The notes under the pieces were generated by a model. That model saw only the letters and a program-made list of their open reading frames with translations. It was not told where the DNA came from and did no database searches. This document shows, in pieces, positions 27,279-35,665 of a stretch of 43,137 nucleotides of DNA. Origin of the DNA: Sneathiella sp. (GTDB lineage: Bacteria; Pseudomonadota; Alphaproteobacteria; Sneathiellales; Sneathiellaceae). A program made the translations under genes and the position numbers. Location of the stretch: NCBI GenBank assembly GCA_002706985.1, contig PAKP01000049.1, forward strand, positions 1-43,137. Direction: 5' to 3'. The stretch's first letter is position 1; the number at the start of each line of letters is the position of its first letter.

Positions 27279-27305
27279 TTATCCCTGTTATTCACATTAT
27301 TCACA
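27279..27305 (+). other. Three tandem 9-mers: TTATCCCTG and two TTATTCACA DnaA boxes
   Basis: Two perfect TTATNCACA boxes (27288-27296 and 27297-27305) are joined head to tail without spacer. A related 9-mer TTATCCCTG (27279-27287) directly precedes them. The array ends 17 bases before the start codon of the PPDK regulator. Confidence 0.8.
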
Positions 27306-27322
27306 GGGTCTCAAGCGGCAAC

Positions 27323-28144
27323 ATGGCGGAATTTCATCTTCATCTGGTTTCGGATTCAACCGGCGAAACCCTGCAATCCATGACAAAAGCGGCGCTGGTC
27401 CAGTTTGAGGGGATTTCCCCGGTCGAACATGTCTGGACCCTGACGCGCACCGTGCGGCAGCTCGATGATATCCTTGAATCCATTGTAAAAAAACCGGGCC
27501 TGGTGCTTTACACCCTGGTCAGCAAGGAAATGCGCGATGTGCTGGAGCTGGGGTGCCAGCGGGTCGGCGTTCCTTGCGTTTCCGTGCTCGATCCGGTGCT
27601 GACGGCCTTTTCCAGCTTTCTGGGTAAGGAAATCCGCCGCCTGCCCGGACGCCAGCATATGCTGGATAAACACTATTTTGGCCGGATTGAAGCGCTCAAC
27701 TTCACCATGGCCCATGATGACGGGCAGATGGCGGATGATCTTTATGAGGCACAGATCGTGCTTGTCGGTGTATCGCGAACCTCGAAAACGCCGACGTCCT
27801 TCTATCTCGCCCACCGTGGATACAAGACGGCGAATATCCCGATCGTGCCGAATATTGCGCTGCCGGACTCTCTCTTTAATCTTGGACAGAAGACAACGGT
27901 GATCGGCCTCACCACCAGTCCGGAGCGGTTATCCGAAATCCGCAAAAACCGGCTGCTCAGCCTCAATCAGACGGTTGAGACTGACTATATTGATCGCGAC
28001 CGGATCAAGGAGGAGGTTATTTTCGCCCGGAAACTCTGTACGAAGCAGGGCTGGCCGACGATTGATGTCTCTCGCCGGTCCGTTGAGGAGACGGCCGCGC
28101 AGATTATCACCCTCTATAACAAGCGCATGGAAGAAGTGAGATAA
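27323..28144 (+). CDS. Pyruvate, phosphate dikinase regulatory protein (DUF299 kinase/phosphorylase)
   Basis: A 273-residue bifunctional enzyme that inactivates PPDK or PEP synthetase by ADP-dependent phosphorylation and reactivates it by Pi-dependent phosphorolysis. The start FHLHLVSDSTGETLQSMTKAALVQF and the P-loop GVSRTSKT at residues 149-156, followed by PTSFYLAHRGYKTANIPIVP, are diagnostic. The ATG is at 27323. It is the first gene right of the origin and corresponds to the Caulobacter/Rickettsia RP001 position. Whether the target is PPDK or PEP synthetase cannot be seen here. Confidence 0.95.
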   Translation: MAEFHLHLVSDSTGETLQSMTKAALVQFEGISPVEHVWTLTRTVRQLDDILESIVKKPGLVLYTLVSKEMRDVLELGCQRVGVPCVSVLDPVLTAFSSFLGKEIRRLPGRQHMLDKHYFGRIEALNFTMAHDDGQMADDLYEAQIVLVGVSRTSKTPTSFYLAHRGYKTANIPIVPNIALPDSLFNLGQKTTVIGLTTSPERLSEIRKNRLLSLNQTVETDYIDRDRIKEEVIFARKLCTKQGWPTIDVSRRSVEETAAQIITLYNKRMEEVR

Positions 28145-28150
28145 TCCTTC

Positions 28151-28759
28151 ATGTCAGAAGAAATTTCCCTGATCCTGGCATCGCAAAGCCCGTCCCGTGC
28201 GAAAATGCTGGAACAGGCGGGTCTCCGCTTCGATATCCTGCCTGCCCGCGTCGATGAGGATGAGGTGAAACATTCCATGCAGGGCGCCAAGGCGCCGGCA
28301 AAGGATACGGCGGTGGCACTGGCGGAGTTGAAAGCGGGGCGGATTTCCCACCGCTTTCCCGAAAGCTATGTGATCGGCGCCGATCAGATACTCGACTGCA
28401 ATGGCATCTGGTTTGATAAGCCCGTAGATATGGACCATGCCCGCGCCCATCTCGTCAGCCTGAAAGGCAAAACCCACCGGCTCGCCAATGCGGTATGCGT
28501 GGCGAAGGGCGGATCGATCATCTGGCGTTATGTGGATGAGGCAAAACTGACGATGCGGCAATTTGATGATGATTTTCTGGATCGCTATCTGGAGGTTGCG
28601 GGGGATAAAATCCTCTCCTCCGTCGGGGCCTATCAGCTGGAAGCGGAAGGCGCGCATCTTTTTGCAAGGATCGAGGGGGATTTCTTCTCCATCCTCGGCC
28701 TGCCGCTGCTGCCACTTCTTGATTTTCTGCGCGGCCATAAAATAGGGCTGGCCGCATGA
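28151..28759 (+). CDS. maf: Maf-like nucleoside triphosphate pyrophosphatase
   Basis: A 202-residue Maf protein that hydrolyses non-canonical or pyrimidine nucleotides to monophosphates. It begins LILASQSPSRAKMLEQAGLRFDILPARVDEDE, has the catalytic region YVIGADQIL, and the KGKTHRLANAVCV block with the usual threonine-histidine. The final part SVGAYQLEAEGAHLFARIEGDFFSILGLPL is standard. It overlaps aroE by four bases (ATGA) and starts seven bases after the PPDK regulator, so it is in the same operon. Confidence 0.93.
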   Translation: MSEEISLILASQSPSRAKMLEQAGLRFDILPARVDEDEVKHSMQGAKAPAKDTAVALAELKAGRISHRFPESYVIGADQILDCNGIWFDKPVDMDHARAHLVSLKGKTHRLANAVCVAKGGSIIWRYVDEAKLTMRQFDDDFLDRYLEVAGDKILSSVGAYQLEAEGAHLFARIEGDFFSILGLPLLPLLDFLRGHKIGLAA

Positions 28760-29622
28760 GCGAGGATATGAAGAAAATTGCCGGTGTCATGGGCTGGCCG
28801 ATCAGCCATTCCCTCTCCCCGCGTCTGCATGGCTACTGGATAGAAAAATACGGCCTTAACGCGGAATATCGCGCTTGGCCGGTCAAGCCGGAGGAACTCG
28901 CCCAAAAATTGACTGCGCTCAAATCCGACTGCGCCGCGGAAGGGGCCGTTTTTCGTGGCACCAATCTCACCATTCCTTTGAAGGAAACCGCATTTGACGT
29001 GGTCGATACCCTTGATCCGTCGGCGACGCGGATCGGGGCGGTGAATACGGTTGTGCTTGATGAAAAGGGCGGTCTGACGGGAAGAAATACGGACGGGATC
29101 GGATTCACGGATTCACTGGCCGAAGAAACGGACGTCACGGCGCTATCGGGCGGAACGGCGCTTATTCTTGGCGCGGGCGGGGCTTCGCGGGCGATTGCCG
29201 TTGCCCTTGCCGATCTTGGATTATCGGATATCATCATCTGTAACCGCTCGGCCGCACGGGCGGAGGCGCTCGCCGGGCATATCGGGGATGTTGCGCGCGC
29301 TGCGCCGTGGGATCGCCGCTCCTCCCTGCTGGAAAAGGCGGATATCCTTGTCAATTGCACCAGTCTAGGCATGACCGGGCAGCCGCCGCTCGAAATTTCG
29401 CTGGGCGGCTTGAAAAAGACGGCGATTGTCAGCGATATTGTCTATGTACCGTTGGAAACGGAGCTGTTGAAACGGTCGCGGCGACAGGGAAATATCGCGA
29501 TCGACGGCCTCGGGATGCTGCTGCATCAGGCAAAAGCGGGATTTGAGGCGTGGTTCGGTGTCAAACCGGAGGTGGATGCCGCCTTGCGGACCCATGTACT
29601 GGATGGATTGAAGGGATCTTGA
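28756..29622 (+). CDS. aroE: Shikimate dehydrogenase
   Basis: A 288-residue NADP-dependent enzyme reducing 3-dehydroshikimate in the chorismate pathway. The substrate site [16 protein letters not shown], the catalytic lysine in [15 protein letters not shown], and the NADP-binding [13 protein letters not shown] loop with the [10 protein letters not shown] follow-up are all present. Length is slightly above the usual 270-285. It overlaps maf by four bases, and coaE begins two bases after its stop. Confidence 0.96.
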   Translation: MSEDMKKIAGVMGWPISHSLSPRLHGYWIEKYGLNAEYRAWPVKPEELAQKLTALKSDCAAEGAVFRGTNLTIPLKETAFDVVDTLDPSATRIGAVNTVVLDEKGGLTGRNTDGIGFTDSLAEETDVTALSGGTALILGAGGASRAIAVALADLGLSDIIICNRSAARAEALAGHIGDVARAAPWDRRSSLLEKADILVNCTSLGMTGQPPLEISLGGLKKTAIVSDIVYVPLETELLKRSRRQGNIAIDGLGMLLHQAKAGFEAWFGVKPEVDAALRTHVLDGLKGS

Positions 29623-29624
29623 GA

Positions 29625-30215
29625 ATGTTGCTTTTGGGACTGACCGGCTCGATCGGCATGGGAAAATCTACCGTCGGCAAAATGTTCCGAAAGCTCGGCA
29701 TCCCCGTCTATGATGCGGATGCGGAAATCCATAAACTCTATGCAAAGGGCGGCGCCGGGGTGGAGCCGATCCGCGCTGTCTTTCCCGATGCCGTGGTCGA
29801 TGATCAGGTGGACCGGCAACGCCTTAGCAAGATCGTCGTCGGCAATGAGGAAGAGATCAAAAAGCTGGAAGCGGTCATTCATCCGTTGCTGAGCGATGGC
29901 CGCGCCGCCTTTTTTGAAAAGGCCGAGGCCGAGGGGCATCATCTTGTTGTCCTCGATATCCCGCTCATTTTCGAGACGGGCGGTGAGGACAGGGTGCATA
30001 AAATCGCCGTCGTCTCGGCCCCGGCCGATGTGCAGCGGGCGCGGGTGCTGGACCGTCCGCAAATGACCGCGGAAAAGTTCGAGGCGATCCTCGCGCGGCA
30101 GGTGGATGATGCGGAAAAGCGCGAACGGGCGGATTTTGTCATTGATACTCACCGCACGATGGAAGAAACCTTTGAACAGGTGAAGGCGCTGGTAAAGAGG
30201 CTGCAGGATGCGTGA
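29625..30215 (+). CDS. coaE: Dephospho-CoA kinase
   Basis: A 196-residue P-loop kinase carrying out the last step of CoA synthesis. The P-loop [12 protein letters not shown] is at residues 5-16, followed by [15 protein letters not shown] with the substrate-binding DAD, and the lid region [19 protein letters not shown]. In many CoaE proteins the arginine appears as QxxRvxxR; here VQRARVLDR matches. ATG 29625 has GAGA just upstream. It overlaps dnaQ by eight bases. Confidence 0.95.
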   Translation: MLLLGLTGSIGMGKSTVGKMFRKLGIPVYDADAEIHKLYAKGGAGVEPIRAVFPDAVVDDQVDRQRLSKIVVGNEEEIKKLEAVIHPLLSDGRAAFFEKAEAEGHHLVVLDIPLIFETGGEDRVHKIAVVSAPADVQRARVLDRPQMTAEKFEAILARQVDDAEKRERADFVIDTHRTMEETFEQVKALVKRLQDA

Positions 30216-30879
30216 AATCGTTCTCGATACGGAAACAACGGGCTTCGATCCCAATGAAGGGGACCGGATTGTCGAGATCGGCTGTATCGAGTTGATCAAC
30301 CATATCCCGACCGAGAATGTATTTCATCGCTATATCAATCCGGAACGGGATATGCCGGAATCCGCCTTCAAGGTGCATGGGCTGAGCGAGGAATTCCTGC
30401 GTGGTCACAAGGTGATTGCCGAGGAGATAGACGAATTTCTGGAGTTTATCGGCGATTCAAAACTGGTGATCCATAACGCCCAGTTCGATATGAAATTCCT
30501 GAATGCGGAGCTGATCCGGCTCAACCGCCCTGCCCTGCCGATGACGCAATCCATTGACACGGTCAGCATGGCGCGGCGGAAATTTCCGGGCGCGCAGGCA
30601 AATCTGGATGCGCTTTGCCGTCGTTTCGGCATCGACAACTCCGCCCGGACGAAGCATGGCGCCCTGCTCGATGCGGAACTGCTGGCGGAGGTTTATCTGG
30701 AACTGATCGGCGGGCGGCAGCACGGCCTCTCGCTGGAAGAGGACAACAGCGGAATGGCGGCGACGGTCTCTTTGGAAGTCCGGCCGCCGCGTCCGCATGA
30801 GGCGAGCGAGGCGGAACGTGCTGCGCACGCCGCCTTCCTCGAAACGATCACCGACCCGCTCTGGCGGCGATCCTCATAA
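30208..30879 (+). CDS. dnaQ: DNA polymerase III epsilon subunit (proofreading exonuclease)
   Basis: A 223-residue 3'-5' exonuclease of the DEDDh class. Exo I DTETTG is at residues 7-12, Exo II HNAQFD at 89-94, and Exo III HGALLD at 150-155, all intact. A QHGLSL segment just after the exonuclease fold resembles the clamp-binding motif that links epsilon to the beta clamp, and the tail then continues for about 45 residues that would contact the polymerase. It overlaps coaE by eight bases and closes the plus-strand run from the origin; secB converges on it nine bases later. Confidence 0.95.
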   Translation: MREIVLDTETTGFDPNEGDRIVEIGCIELINHIPTENVFHRYINPERDMPESAFKVHGLSEEFLRGHKVIAEEIDEFLEFIGDSKLVIHNAQFDMKFLNAELIRLNRPALPMTQSIDTVSMARRKFPGAQANLDALCRRFGIDNSARTKHGALLDAELLAEVYLELIGGRQHGLSLEEDNSGMAATVSLEVRPPRPHEASEAERAAHAAFLETITDPLWRRSS

Positions 30880-30888
30880 TATGTCAGA

Positions 30889-31398
30889 TCAGGCGTGGCC
30901 TGCTGGCATCTGCTGTGCCGCCATCTGGTTCTTGTGATCGCGATAGAGCGCGGAAAAATCGATGGGATCGAGAAGCAGCGGTGAATAGCCGCCATCCCGT
31001 GTTACATCGGAAATGACCCGCCGCGCGAAGGGGAACAACAGCCGCGGGCATTCGATCATGCAGACCATTTCAATGGTATCCGCCGGGAAATCCTTGAGCT
31101 GGAACAGCCCGCCATAGACAAGCTCGACCACGAAGGCGGTATCCTCTCCATGATTGGCTTTCGCCTCGATCCGGAGTTCGACTTCATAGAGGCTGTTCTC
31201 CCCGGCTCGGGCCTGGATATTAACGCCAAGCTGGATTTGCGGGGCGCCCTTATCCGGGTCAAGACTGCCCGGCGCGTTCGGATTTTCGAAGGAAATATCC
31301 TTTACATACTGACGAACAATCGCCAGGGATGGCTGATTTCCGGCTGCCTGTCCCTCTGCACCACCGCCGACTGCACCTTCTTGACCTTCATCTGACAT
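30889..31398 (-). CDS. secB: Protein-export chaperone SecB
   Basis: A 169-residue chaperone that keeps secreted precursors unfolded and delivers them to SecA. The conserved core runs from VRQYVKDISFENPNAP through VNIQARAGENSLYEVELRIEAKA and FVVELVYGGLF to IECPRLLFPFARRVISDVTRDGGYSPLLLDPIDF, a typical SecB. The N-terminal tail is rich in Gly and Glu. ATG 31398 has GAGGAG ten bases upstream; a six-residue longer form would need a TTG that overlaps that Shine-Dalgarno. It is convergent with dnaQ. Confidence 0.96.
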   Translation of the reverse strand: MSDEGQEGAVGGGAEGQAAGNQPSLAIVRQYVKDISFENPNAPGSLDPDKGAPQIQLGVNIQARAGENSLYEVELRIEAKANHGEDTAFVVELVYGGLFQLKDFPADTIEMVCMIECPRLLFPFARRVISDVTRDGGYSPLLLDPIDFSALYRDHKNQMAAQQMPAGHA

Positions 31399-31498
31399 GA
31401 ACCGGTCACTCCTCAAATTGTATGGCCGCTTTGTCCGGCCCGGTTGAAATTGCCAAATTGGCTAGCATGGATGCGGCGAACGGACAAGTCCGTTGCCG

Positions 31499-32002
31499 TT
31501 ATTTTTCTTTTGACCAGGGACTGTCCGGATTTGGCTTGTCCGTGGGCTCAATCGTCGGCGGTTCCTTCTCGATCACTTCATACTCCCCGTCAATGACGGT
31601 GCCACCACGCGCTGTGCGTCCTCCCGGATGGCGGACATTAGTGGCGACGAAGTTTGAGTTTCGCGCCATATAGGCCGCGAGGGACCGGCGAAGCGGCGGG
31701 ATCAGTAGTAAAAAGCCGATCGTATCGGTCACAAATCCCGGGATAATCAAGAACAGACCGGCGAGCGCGAGGAATATCCCCTCGAAAATTTCATTGACCG
31801 GTGTTTCCTGCCTGTCCAGTGTGGCGCGGGCACGCATCAGGACGCCAATCCCCTGAATGCGGATCAGGAAAACGCCGATAACTGCGGTGACCACGGTAAT
31901 AATCACCGTGTTCAGCGCGCCGATTTCGCTGCCGACCTCGATAAAGACCATTATTTCGATCAGCGGTATTCCGATCAGGGCCGCTAAAAACAGTAAAGCC
32001 AA
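31499..32002 (-). CDS. fxsA: FxsA-family membrane protein
   Basis: A 167-residue membrane protein of the FxsA/YtzA type. Segments LLFLAALIGIPLIEIMVFIEVGSEIGALNTVIITVVTAVIGVFLIRIQG and the later FEGIFLALAGLFLIIPGFVTDTIGFLLLIPPLRR match the family, named for suppression of F exclusion of phage T7. The molecular role is unclear. The start is TTG at 32002 with CGGAGA ten bases upstream; no ATG lies within the first 17 residues, and the first strand would be lost by starting later. The C-terminal tail is polar and variable. Confidence 0.88.
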   Translation of the reverse strand: MALLFLAALIGIPLIEIMVFIEVGSEIGALNTVIITVVTAVIGVFLIRIQGIGVLMRARATLDRQETPVNEIFEGIFLALAGLFLIIPGFVTDTIGFLLLIPPLRRSLAAYMARNSNFVATNVRHPGGRTARGGTVIDGEYEVIEKEPPTIEPTDKPNPDSPWSKEK

Positions 32003-32174
32003 ACTTGTTTATCTCCGGATAAGTTTCTATGTAACAATCAGGCGTGCAAGAGATCGGCTTACATTGACTAAGGTACTGGACCTTGGCCTTGTAACCCTTT
32101 AACCTCTTGTACAGACCTATCCTTTACATAAGGGCTATTGGAAATTTTACCAAACCCAATTTGAAGATAACAAT

Positions 32175-32867
32175 ATGGACAACGGATTTCAGTTCCTGGA
32201 CATTATTTTGCTCGCCGCGGTTGCCGGATTTATTTTCCTGCGCCTGCGCAGCGTACTCGGGCGGCGCATGGGGCATGAACAATCCCCACCTGAAGAGAAA
32301 GCCCGGCGCCGGGTGGAAGGGCATAAGGGCGATTTCGACGAAGGACCGAAAGAAGACAATGTTGTGCTTCTCGGGGACAAGTCAAAGAAGGTCGAGAGCA
32401 GCCCCTTCGCGGGCGCGCCGCTGATGCGGGCACTGAACCAGATCCGCCAGAAAGACAAGACATTCGATCAGGCCACTTTCGTTCAGGGGGCCCAGTCTGC
32501 CTATGAGGCAATTGTCGTTGCCTTCGCCAAGGGCGACCGGGAAACACTGAAAATGCTCCTGTCCGAAACCGTTTATGAAAATTTCGAAGCCTCCATTCAG
32601 GAGCGTGAAGACCGCAATGAAGAAATGTCCACGGATATCCTCTCCATTGACTCCGCGGAAATAACCGAAGCCACTATTGAGGGGTCCGACGCGGAAATCA
32701 CGGTCAGCTTCGAAGCGGAAATGATCAGTATGACCAAGGATGAGGACGGCGTTGTCATTGCCGGTGATCCGCAACCCCATAAAGTGCATGAACTTTGGAC
32801 GTTTGCCCGAAATCTCCGCTCCCGCAATCCGAACTGGCTGTTGATCACCACCCGCCGCGCGCACTAG
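32175..32867 (+). CDS. Tim44/TimA-family domain protein
   Basis: A 230-residue protein with one N-terminal membrane segment (FLDIILLAAVAGFIFLRL), a charged linker, and a C-terminal Tim44-like domain: AYEAIVVAFAKGDRETLKMLLSETVYENFEASIQEREDRNE and DGVVIAGDPQPHKVHELWTFARNL. In alphaproteobacteria such proteins are bacterial relatives of the mitochondrial import subunit Tim44; their role is poorly known, perhaps as a membrane adaptor. It is divergent from fxsA across 172 bases and is followed by mltA after 15 bases. Confidence 0.9.
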   Translation: MDNGFQFLDIILLAAVAGFIFLRLRSVLGRRMGHEQSPPEEKARRRVEGHKGDFDEGPKEDNVVLLGDKSKKVESSPFAGAPLMRALNQIRQKDKTFDQATFVQGAQSAYEAIVVAFAKGDRETLKMLLSETVYENFEASIQEREDRNEEMSTDILSIDSAEITEATIEGSDAEITVSFEAEMISMTKDEDGVVIAGDPQPHKVHELWTFARNLRSRNPNWLLITTRRAH

Positions 32868-32882
32868 TTTTCGGTCCCGGCC

Positions 32883-34112
32883 GTGACGCGTATCAGCAGC
32901 TTTTCCCTCAACAAGAAAACAGGCGCCGGCCTTGTTGTTGCCGCGATAATTGTTGCGGCGCTTGGCTATTGGCTGTTCTCTGAGACGGTCCCGATGGAGG
33001 ACCAGATCGCGCTTGAGGAAACCAGTTTTTCCGAGCTTCCCGGCTGGCAGGACGAGGATTTCTCCGGCTTTTTTGAGGCTTTTTTCAAATCCTGCGCGAA
33101 AATCGACACCCTGCCTGAGACCCGCTCCATGGGCGAAGCCGACTTCGCAGGCACCGCCGCCGACTGGCAGCCGCTTTGTGCCGCCGCGCTTGCGCTGCCC
33201 CCCGATGCCGATGTGCGAAGAGGGTTTTTCGAGAATAATTTCACACCCTTTCAGATCCTGAATAACGATACGGAAACCGGGCTTTTCACCGGCTATTATG
33301 AAGCCAGCCTGAAAGGCAGCACCGAGCGGAAAGAGCCTTATCTCACCCCGCTTTACCTGCGCCCGCCGGAACTGGTCATGGTCGATCTTGGCCGGTTTCG
33401 CGATGAGTTGAAGGGCCAGCGCATTGCCGGCCGGGTGGAAGGCGGCAACCTGATCCCCTATCCCGACCGCGCCGGGATCGAGACTGGCGCGCTGGATGGT
33501 CGGGACTTGGAACTTCTCTGGGTTGATAGTGATATCGACGCCTTTTTCCTGCAGATACAGGGCTCCGGCCTTGTGGAAATGGAAGACGGCAGTCTCCGTC
33601 GGGTCGGGTATGCCGCGCAGAACGGCCATCCCTATTTCGCAATCGGCCGGGACCTGATCGAAAAAGGCTATGTGCCAAAGGAAGAGATGTCGATGCAGGC
33701 CATCCGGACCTGGCTTGAGGAAAACCCCGACAAATCGACGGAACTGATGCAGATGAATAAATCCTACGTCTTTTTCCGTGAACTTCAGACCGGCGGCCCG
33801 ATCGGAGCGCAGGGCGTGGAGCTGACGCCGGAACGAAGCCTTGCCGTTGACCGCAAATGGCTGCCGCTCGGCGTGCCGCTCTGGCTGGCGACGGAAGTTG
33901 CGCCGGCCTCCTCCAGCCTGGAGGTTGAAAAATTCGAACGGCTGATGGTGGCGCAGGATACGGGCGGGGCGATTATCGGCCCGGTTCGCGGCGATGTCTT
34001 CTGGGGCCATGGCGACTATGCCTATGATATGTCCGGTGGCATGAAAAGCGAGGGCAGGCTCTGGATTTTACTGCCGAACGCTGTGGCGGCCCGGCAAGCG
34101 AATATGAACTAG
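32883..34112 (+). CDS. mltA: Murein transglycosylase A (MltA, 3D domain)
   Basis: A 409-residue lytic transglycosylase that cleaves peptidoglycan to 1,6-anhydromuropeptides. An N-terminal membrane anchor (GLVVAAIIVAALGYWLF) precedes the MltA domain (FTPFQILNNDTETGLFTGYYEASLKGS, LLWVDSDIDAFFLQIQGSGLVEM) and the C-terminal 3D domain with the catalytic aspartate in AQDTGGAIIGPVRGDVFWGHGDYAY. There is no lipobox, so it is anchored by the helix. The start GTG 32883 has no obvious Shine-Dalgarno; translation coupling to the Tim44-like gene 15 bases upstream is possible. Confidence 0.93.
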   Translation: MTRISSFSLNKKTGAGLVVAAIIVAALGYWLFSETVPMEDQIALEETSFSELPGWQDEDFSGFFEAFFKSCAKIDTLPETRSMGEADFAGTAADWQPLCAAALALPPDADVRRGFFENNFTPFQILNNDTETGLFTGYYEASLKGSTERKEPYLTPLYLRPPELVMVDLGRFRDELKGQRIAGRVEGGNLIPYPDRAGIETGALDGRDLELLWVDSDIDAFFLQIQGSGLVEMEDGSLRRVGYAAQNGHPYFAIGRDLIEKGYVPKEEMSMQAIRTWLEENPDKSTELMQMNKSYVFFRELQTGGPIGAQGVELTPERSLAVDRKWLPLGVPLWLATEVAPASSSLEVEKFERLMVAQDTGGAIIGPVRGDVFWGHGDYAYDMSGGMKSEGRLWILLPNAVAARQANMN

Positions 34113-34115
34113 ACC

Positions 34116-34829
34116 ATGGAATTCCTGACGGATTATCATATCTGGGCCAGTTTTCTCTCGCTGACGGCGCTTGAGATTGTCCTCGGTATTGATAACGTTG
34201 TTTTTATTGCCCTTCTGGTCAATCACCTGCCTGAATCCCAGCGCCAGAAGGCCCGCATCATCGGTATCAGCCTCGCGCTTTTCATGCGGATCGGCCTGCT
34301 GTTCAGCGCCATCTGGCTCATCGGGCTAAAGGAACCCTGGATCGAGATTTTCGGCGTCTCCTTCTCGGGCAAGGATTTCCTGATGATCGGCGGCGGGCTG
34401 TTTCTGATTGCCAAGGGAACGACCAGCATCCATGACGAGATCAGCGGCGACAGGAAAGAGAGTTATCACGGCTATTCCGCCGGGTTTCAGATCACCATTT
34501 TGCAGGTCATTCTGATCGATTTCATCTTTTCCTTCGATTCCATCATTACCGCCGTTGGCTTGACGGAGAATATCTGGGTGATCATCGCGGCGATGGTGCT
34601 TGCTATGCTGGTGATGCTGTTTTCGTCGAAATTCATTGCCGATTTCATCGATGAACATGCGACGCTCAAAATGCTGGCCCTCTCCTTCATCATGATGATC
34701 GGCGTCTTTCTCGTGGCGGAGGGGCTCGGCTTTCATGTGCCGCGCGGTTATATCTATTTCGGGATGGCCTTTTCCCTCGGTGTGGAATTACTCAACATGT
34801 TGGTCCGGCGGCGGCGGTCATCGCGTTAA
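34116..34829 (+). CDS. TerC-family integral membrane protein
   Basis: A 237-residue membrane protein with about seven hydrophobic segments. The family motifs ALEIVLGIDNVVFIALLVNHLP and VILIDFIFSFDSIITAVGLTENIWV contain the conserved intramembrane aspartates. TerC relatives are linked to tellurite resistance, manganese export or loading of secreted enzymes; this one is of the short YgdQ/YoaE-like kind without CBS domains. It starts three bases after the mltA stop codon. Confidence 0.9.
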   Translation: MEFLTDYHIWASFLSLTALEIVLGIDNVVFIALLVNHLPESQRQKARIIGISLALFMRIGLLFSAIWLIGLKEPWIEIFGVSFSGKDFLMIGGGLFLIAKGTTSIHDEISGDRKESYHGYSAGFQITILQVILIDFIFSFDSIITAVGLTENIWVIIAAMVLAMLVMLFSSKFIADFIDEHATLKMLALSFIMMIGVFLVAEGLGFHVPRGYIYFGMAFSLGVELLNMLVRRRRSSR

Positions 34830-34888
34830 GAGAACTGGCGGAACGGCTGTTCTGGCGCTATAGTTCTTTGAGAAATAGGGAGAAATAG

Positions 34889-35665
34889 ATGTCCACGCCG
34901 GAAAAGAAGAATATGAAAGTGGCCCTTTTTGTCACCTGCCTGGTCGATCTGAACCGTCCGTCCGTGGGATTTGCGGCGGTCAAGCTGCTGGAGGCGGCGG
35001 GATGCACCATAATGGTGCCGGACGTACAGACCTGCTGCGGCCAGATCGCCTATAATTCCGGCGACAAGGAAAGCGCAAAAGCGATTGCATCCCAGGTAAT
35101 CCGCGCCTTTGAGGGCTTTGACTATGTGGTGGCGCCGTCCGGCTCCTGCGCCGGGATGATCCGCCATCATTACAAGGAACTGTTCGACGGAGACGACACC
35201 ATGATGGTGGCGGTAGAGGAGCTGTCCGCCCGGACCTATGAGCTTACGTCGTTTCTGCATGATGTCTGCGGCTATGCGCCTCGGGATGTGTCGCTTGAAA
35301 CCTCCCTCACCTATCATGACAGCTGCAGCAGCCTGCGCGAGATGAAGGTCAGGGATCAGCCGCGCGCGCTTCTAGGTGGCATAAAAGGGCTGGAGTTGCG
35401 TGAGGCGGAGGATCGGGAGGCCTGCTGCGGGTTCGGTGGGACCTTCTGCATGAAATATTCCGAGATTTCGGAAAAAATGGTCGATACCAAGATCGACAAC
35501 CTGATTGCGAGCGGCGCCAAGACCCTGGCCGCCGGGGATCTTGGCTGCCTGATGAATATCGCCGGGCGCCTGAAACGCCGGGGTGCTGACATGAAAGTGC
35601 TGCATGTGGCGGAAATCCTCGCCGGGATGGGCGACAAGCCGGGCCTTGGGGAGGGCGGTAACTGA
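34889..35665 (+). CDS. lutA: Lactate utilisation protein LutA (cysteine-rich heterodisulfide-reductase-like)
   Basis: A 258-residue cytoplasmic protein with two cysteine-rich CCG modules: VPDVQTCCGQIAYNSGD and REACCGFGGTFCMKYSEIS, with LTYHDSCSSLRE between them. LutA, LutB and LutC form the iron-sulfur complex that oxidises L-lactate to pyruvate in many bacteria. GGGAG lies eight bases before the ATG. Its TGA overlaps the lutB ATG (one shared base). The operon contains no lactate permease or GntR-type regulator in this window. Confidence 0.93.
   Translation: MSTPEKKNMKVALFVTCLVDLNRPSVGFAAVKLLEAAGCTIMVPDVQTCCGQIAYNSGDKESAKAIASQVIRAFEGFDYVVAPSGSCAGMIRHHYKELFDGDDTMMVAVEELSARTYELTSFLHDVCGYAPRDVSLETSLTYHDSCSSLREMKVRDQPRALLGGIKGLELREAEDREACCGFGGTFCMKYSEISEKMVDTKIDNLIASGAKTLAAGDLGCLMNIAGRLKRRGADMKVLHVAEILAGMGDKPGLGEGGN

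Larger units (their letters stand above)
26928..27322. other. oriC: Probable chromosomal replication origin (oriC)
   Basis: The 395-base gap between the hemE start and the PPDK-regulator start contains no gene. The segment next to hemE is very AT-rich: the 60 bases from 26941 contain only 14 G or C, including a near-palindromic run at 26955-26979 that could serve as the unwinding element. Three perfect DnaA boxes of the form TTATNCACA are present (27168, 27288, 27297), plus at least seven copies of a TTATCCC-like motif in both orientations. Gene polarity switches here, and the flanks match the Caulobacter origin. These facts together make an origin very likely. Confidence 0.85.

Noticed and set aside
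32070..32084. Inverted repeat AAGGT-ACTGG-ACCTT in the fxsA-Tim44 gap
   Set aside because: The five-base arms are short enough to arise by chance in 172 bases, and no regulator gene is adjacent.
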